Assembly: GCA_938021455.1 (NCBI GenBank)
Contig: CALIGP010000347.1
Coordinates: 1 to 6,703, forward strand
Length of the DNA: 6,703 nt
Source: an uncultured Lewinella sp.
Lineage (GTDB): Bacteria; Bacteroidota; Bacteroidia; Chitinophagales; Saprospiraceae
Reading direction: 5' to 3'
Every line of letters begins with the position of its first letter. The stretch's first letter is position 1. Position numbers and translations under genes: made by a program. A model generated the notes under the pieces. The model made no database searches, was not told the DNA's origin, and was given only the letters and a program-made list of their open reading frames with translations. This document shows positions 6,569 through 6,703 of this stretch, one piece after another.

Positions 6569-6703
6569 TCACTCTTTCGTGGGCCGGTAGGGCTGTAAGC
6601 CCGGGCGTTTTAAAATTTGCCCGGGCGTGAGGCTACTGTAGCGTTTTACCTCCTTGATGAAATGGCTCTGATCGAAGTACCCATATTTTTCTACGTAGTG
6701 GAG
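6569..6703 (-). CDS. C-terminal fragment of an AraC-family transcriptional regulator (5' end outside window)
   Basis: The minus strand is open from the right edge (6703) to a TGA at 6571-6569, giving the last 44 residues of a protein with no start in the window. They read 'YGYFDQSHFIKEVKRY' and then 'LTPGQ', which is the second helix-turn-helix and closing helix of the AraC/XylS DNA-binding domain (usual form GY.DQSHF...FK...G.TP..). After it comes a short basic, proline-containing tail of about 15 residues. The sensing domain lies outside the window, so the ligand is unknown. It is transcribed in the same direction as the hydrolase, with 61 bp between them, so it could control or be co-transcribed with that operon; this is inferred from position only. 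Confidence 0.88.
   Translation of the reverse strand, partial: LHYVEKYGYFDQSHFIKEVKRYSSLTPGQILKRPGLQPYRPTKE
6599..6627. repeat. Paired palindromic GCCCGGGC(G) repeats inside the regulator 3' end
   Basis: GCCCGGGCG occurs at 6599-6607 and again at 6619-6627. GCCCGGGC is its own reverse complement, so the two copies can also pair with each other as an 8-bp GC stem around a 12-nt A/T-rich loop (6607-6618). It falls on the codons for P-G-Q-I-L-K-R-P-G of the AraC-type protein, so it may only reflect codon choice for the two Pro-Gly pairs. Confidence 0.6.

Overview
The window is a compact piece of a Bacteroidota chromosome of roughly balanced base composition. The gene families and the start regions fit this phylum: no clear Shine-Dalgarno sites precede the starts, some upstream regions carry TAnnTTTG-like elements, and there are two signal-peptidase-II lipoproteins, an AraC-type regulator and a vSGLT-like sugar symporter. 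A marine or soil member of the Saprospiria (Lewinella-like) is my guess; the sequence alone does not prove it. There is no tRNA, rRNA, CRISPR array, transposase or phage gene.

Left half, plus strand (1-2997): the C-terminal end of a glycoside hydrolase family 43-like enzyme cut by the window edge, a small hairpin behind it, a very acidic cytoplasmic conserved protein of unknown function (409-990), and a 626-residue sodium:sugar symporter closely resembling vSGLT (1117-2997). The glycosidase end and the symporter suggest a sugar-release and uptake neighbourhood. The genes are spaced by about 120 bp, so they are not a tight operon.

Junction (2998-3080): the only gap between convergent genes is filled by a long imperfect hairpin. 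Both arms are built from an 8-nt unit (GTCAAGCA and variants), and the array begins on the last base of the neighbouring gene's stop codon. It is probably a two-way terminator and is the most unusual non-coding structure here.

Right half, minus strand (3080-6703), in transcription order: the C-terminal end of an AraC-family regulator that runs off the right edge (6569-6703), a lipoprotein serine hydrolase of the beta-lactamase/penicillin-binding-protein fold (5359-6507), an ABC ATPase with Glu at the Q-loop position (4463-5347), its six-helix permease (3669-4457), and a small orphan lipoprotein (3080-3559). Hydrolase, ATPase and permease are spaced 11 and 5 bp apart and look like one operon. 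The transporter resembles the BcrA/LanFEG group, which removes membrane-active peptides, so the unit may be a cell-envelope peptide defence or processing module. That role is inferred. No gene here establishes a wholly new system.
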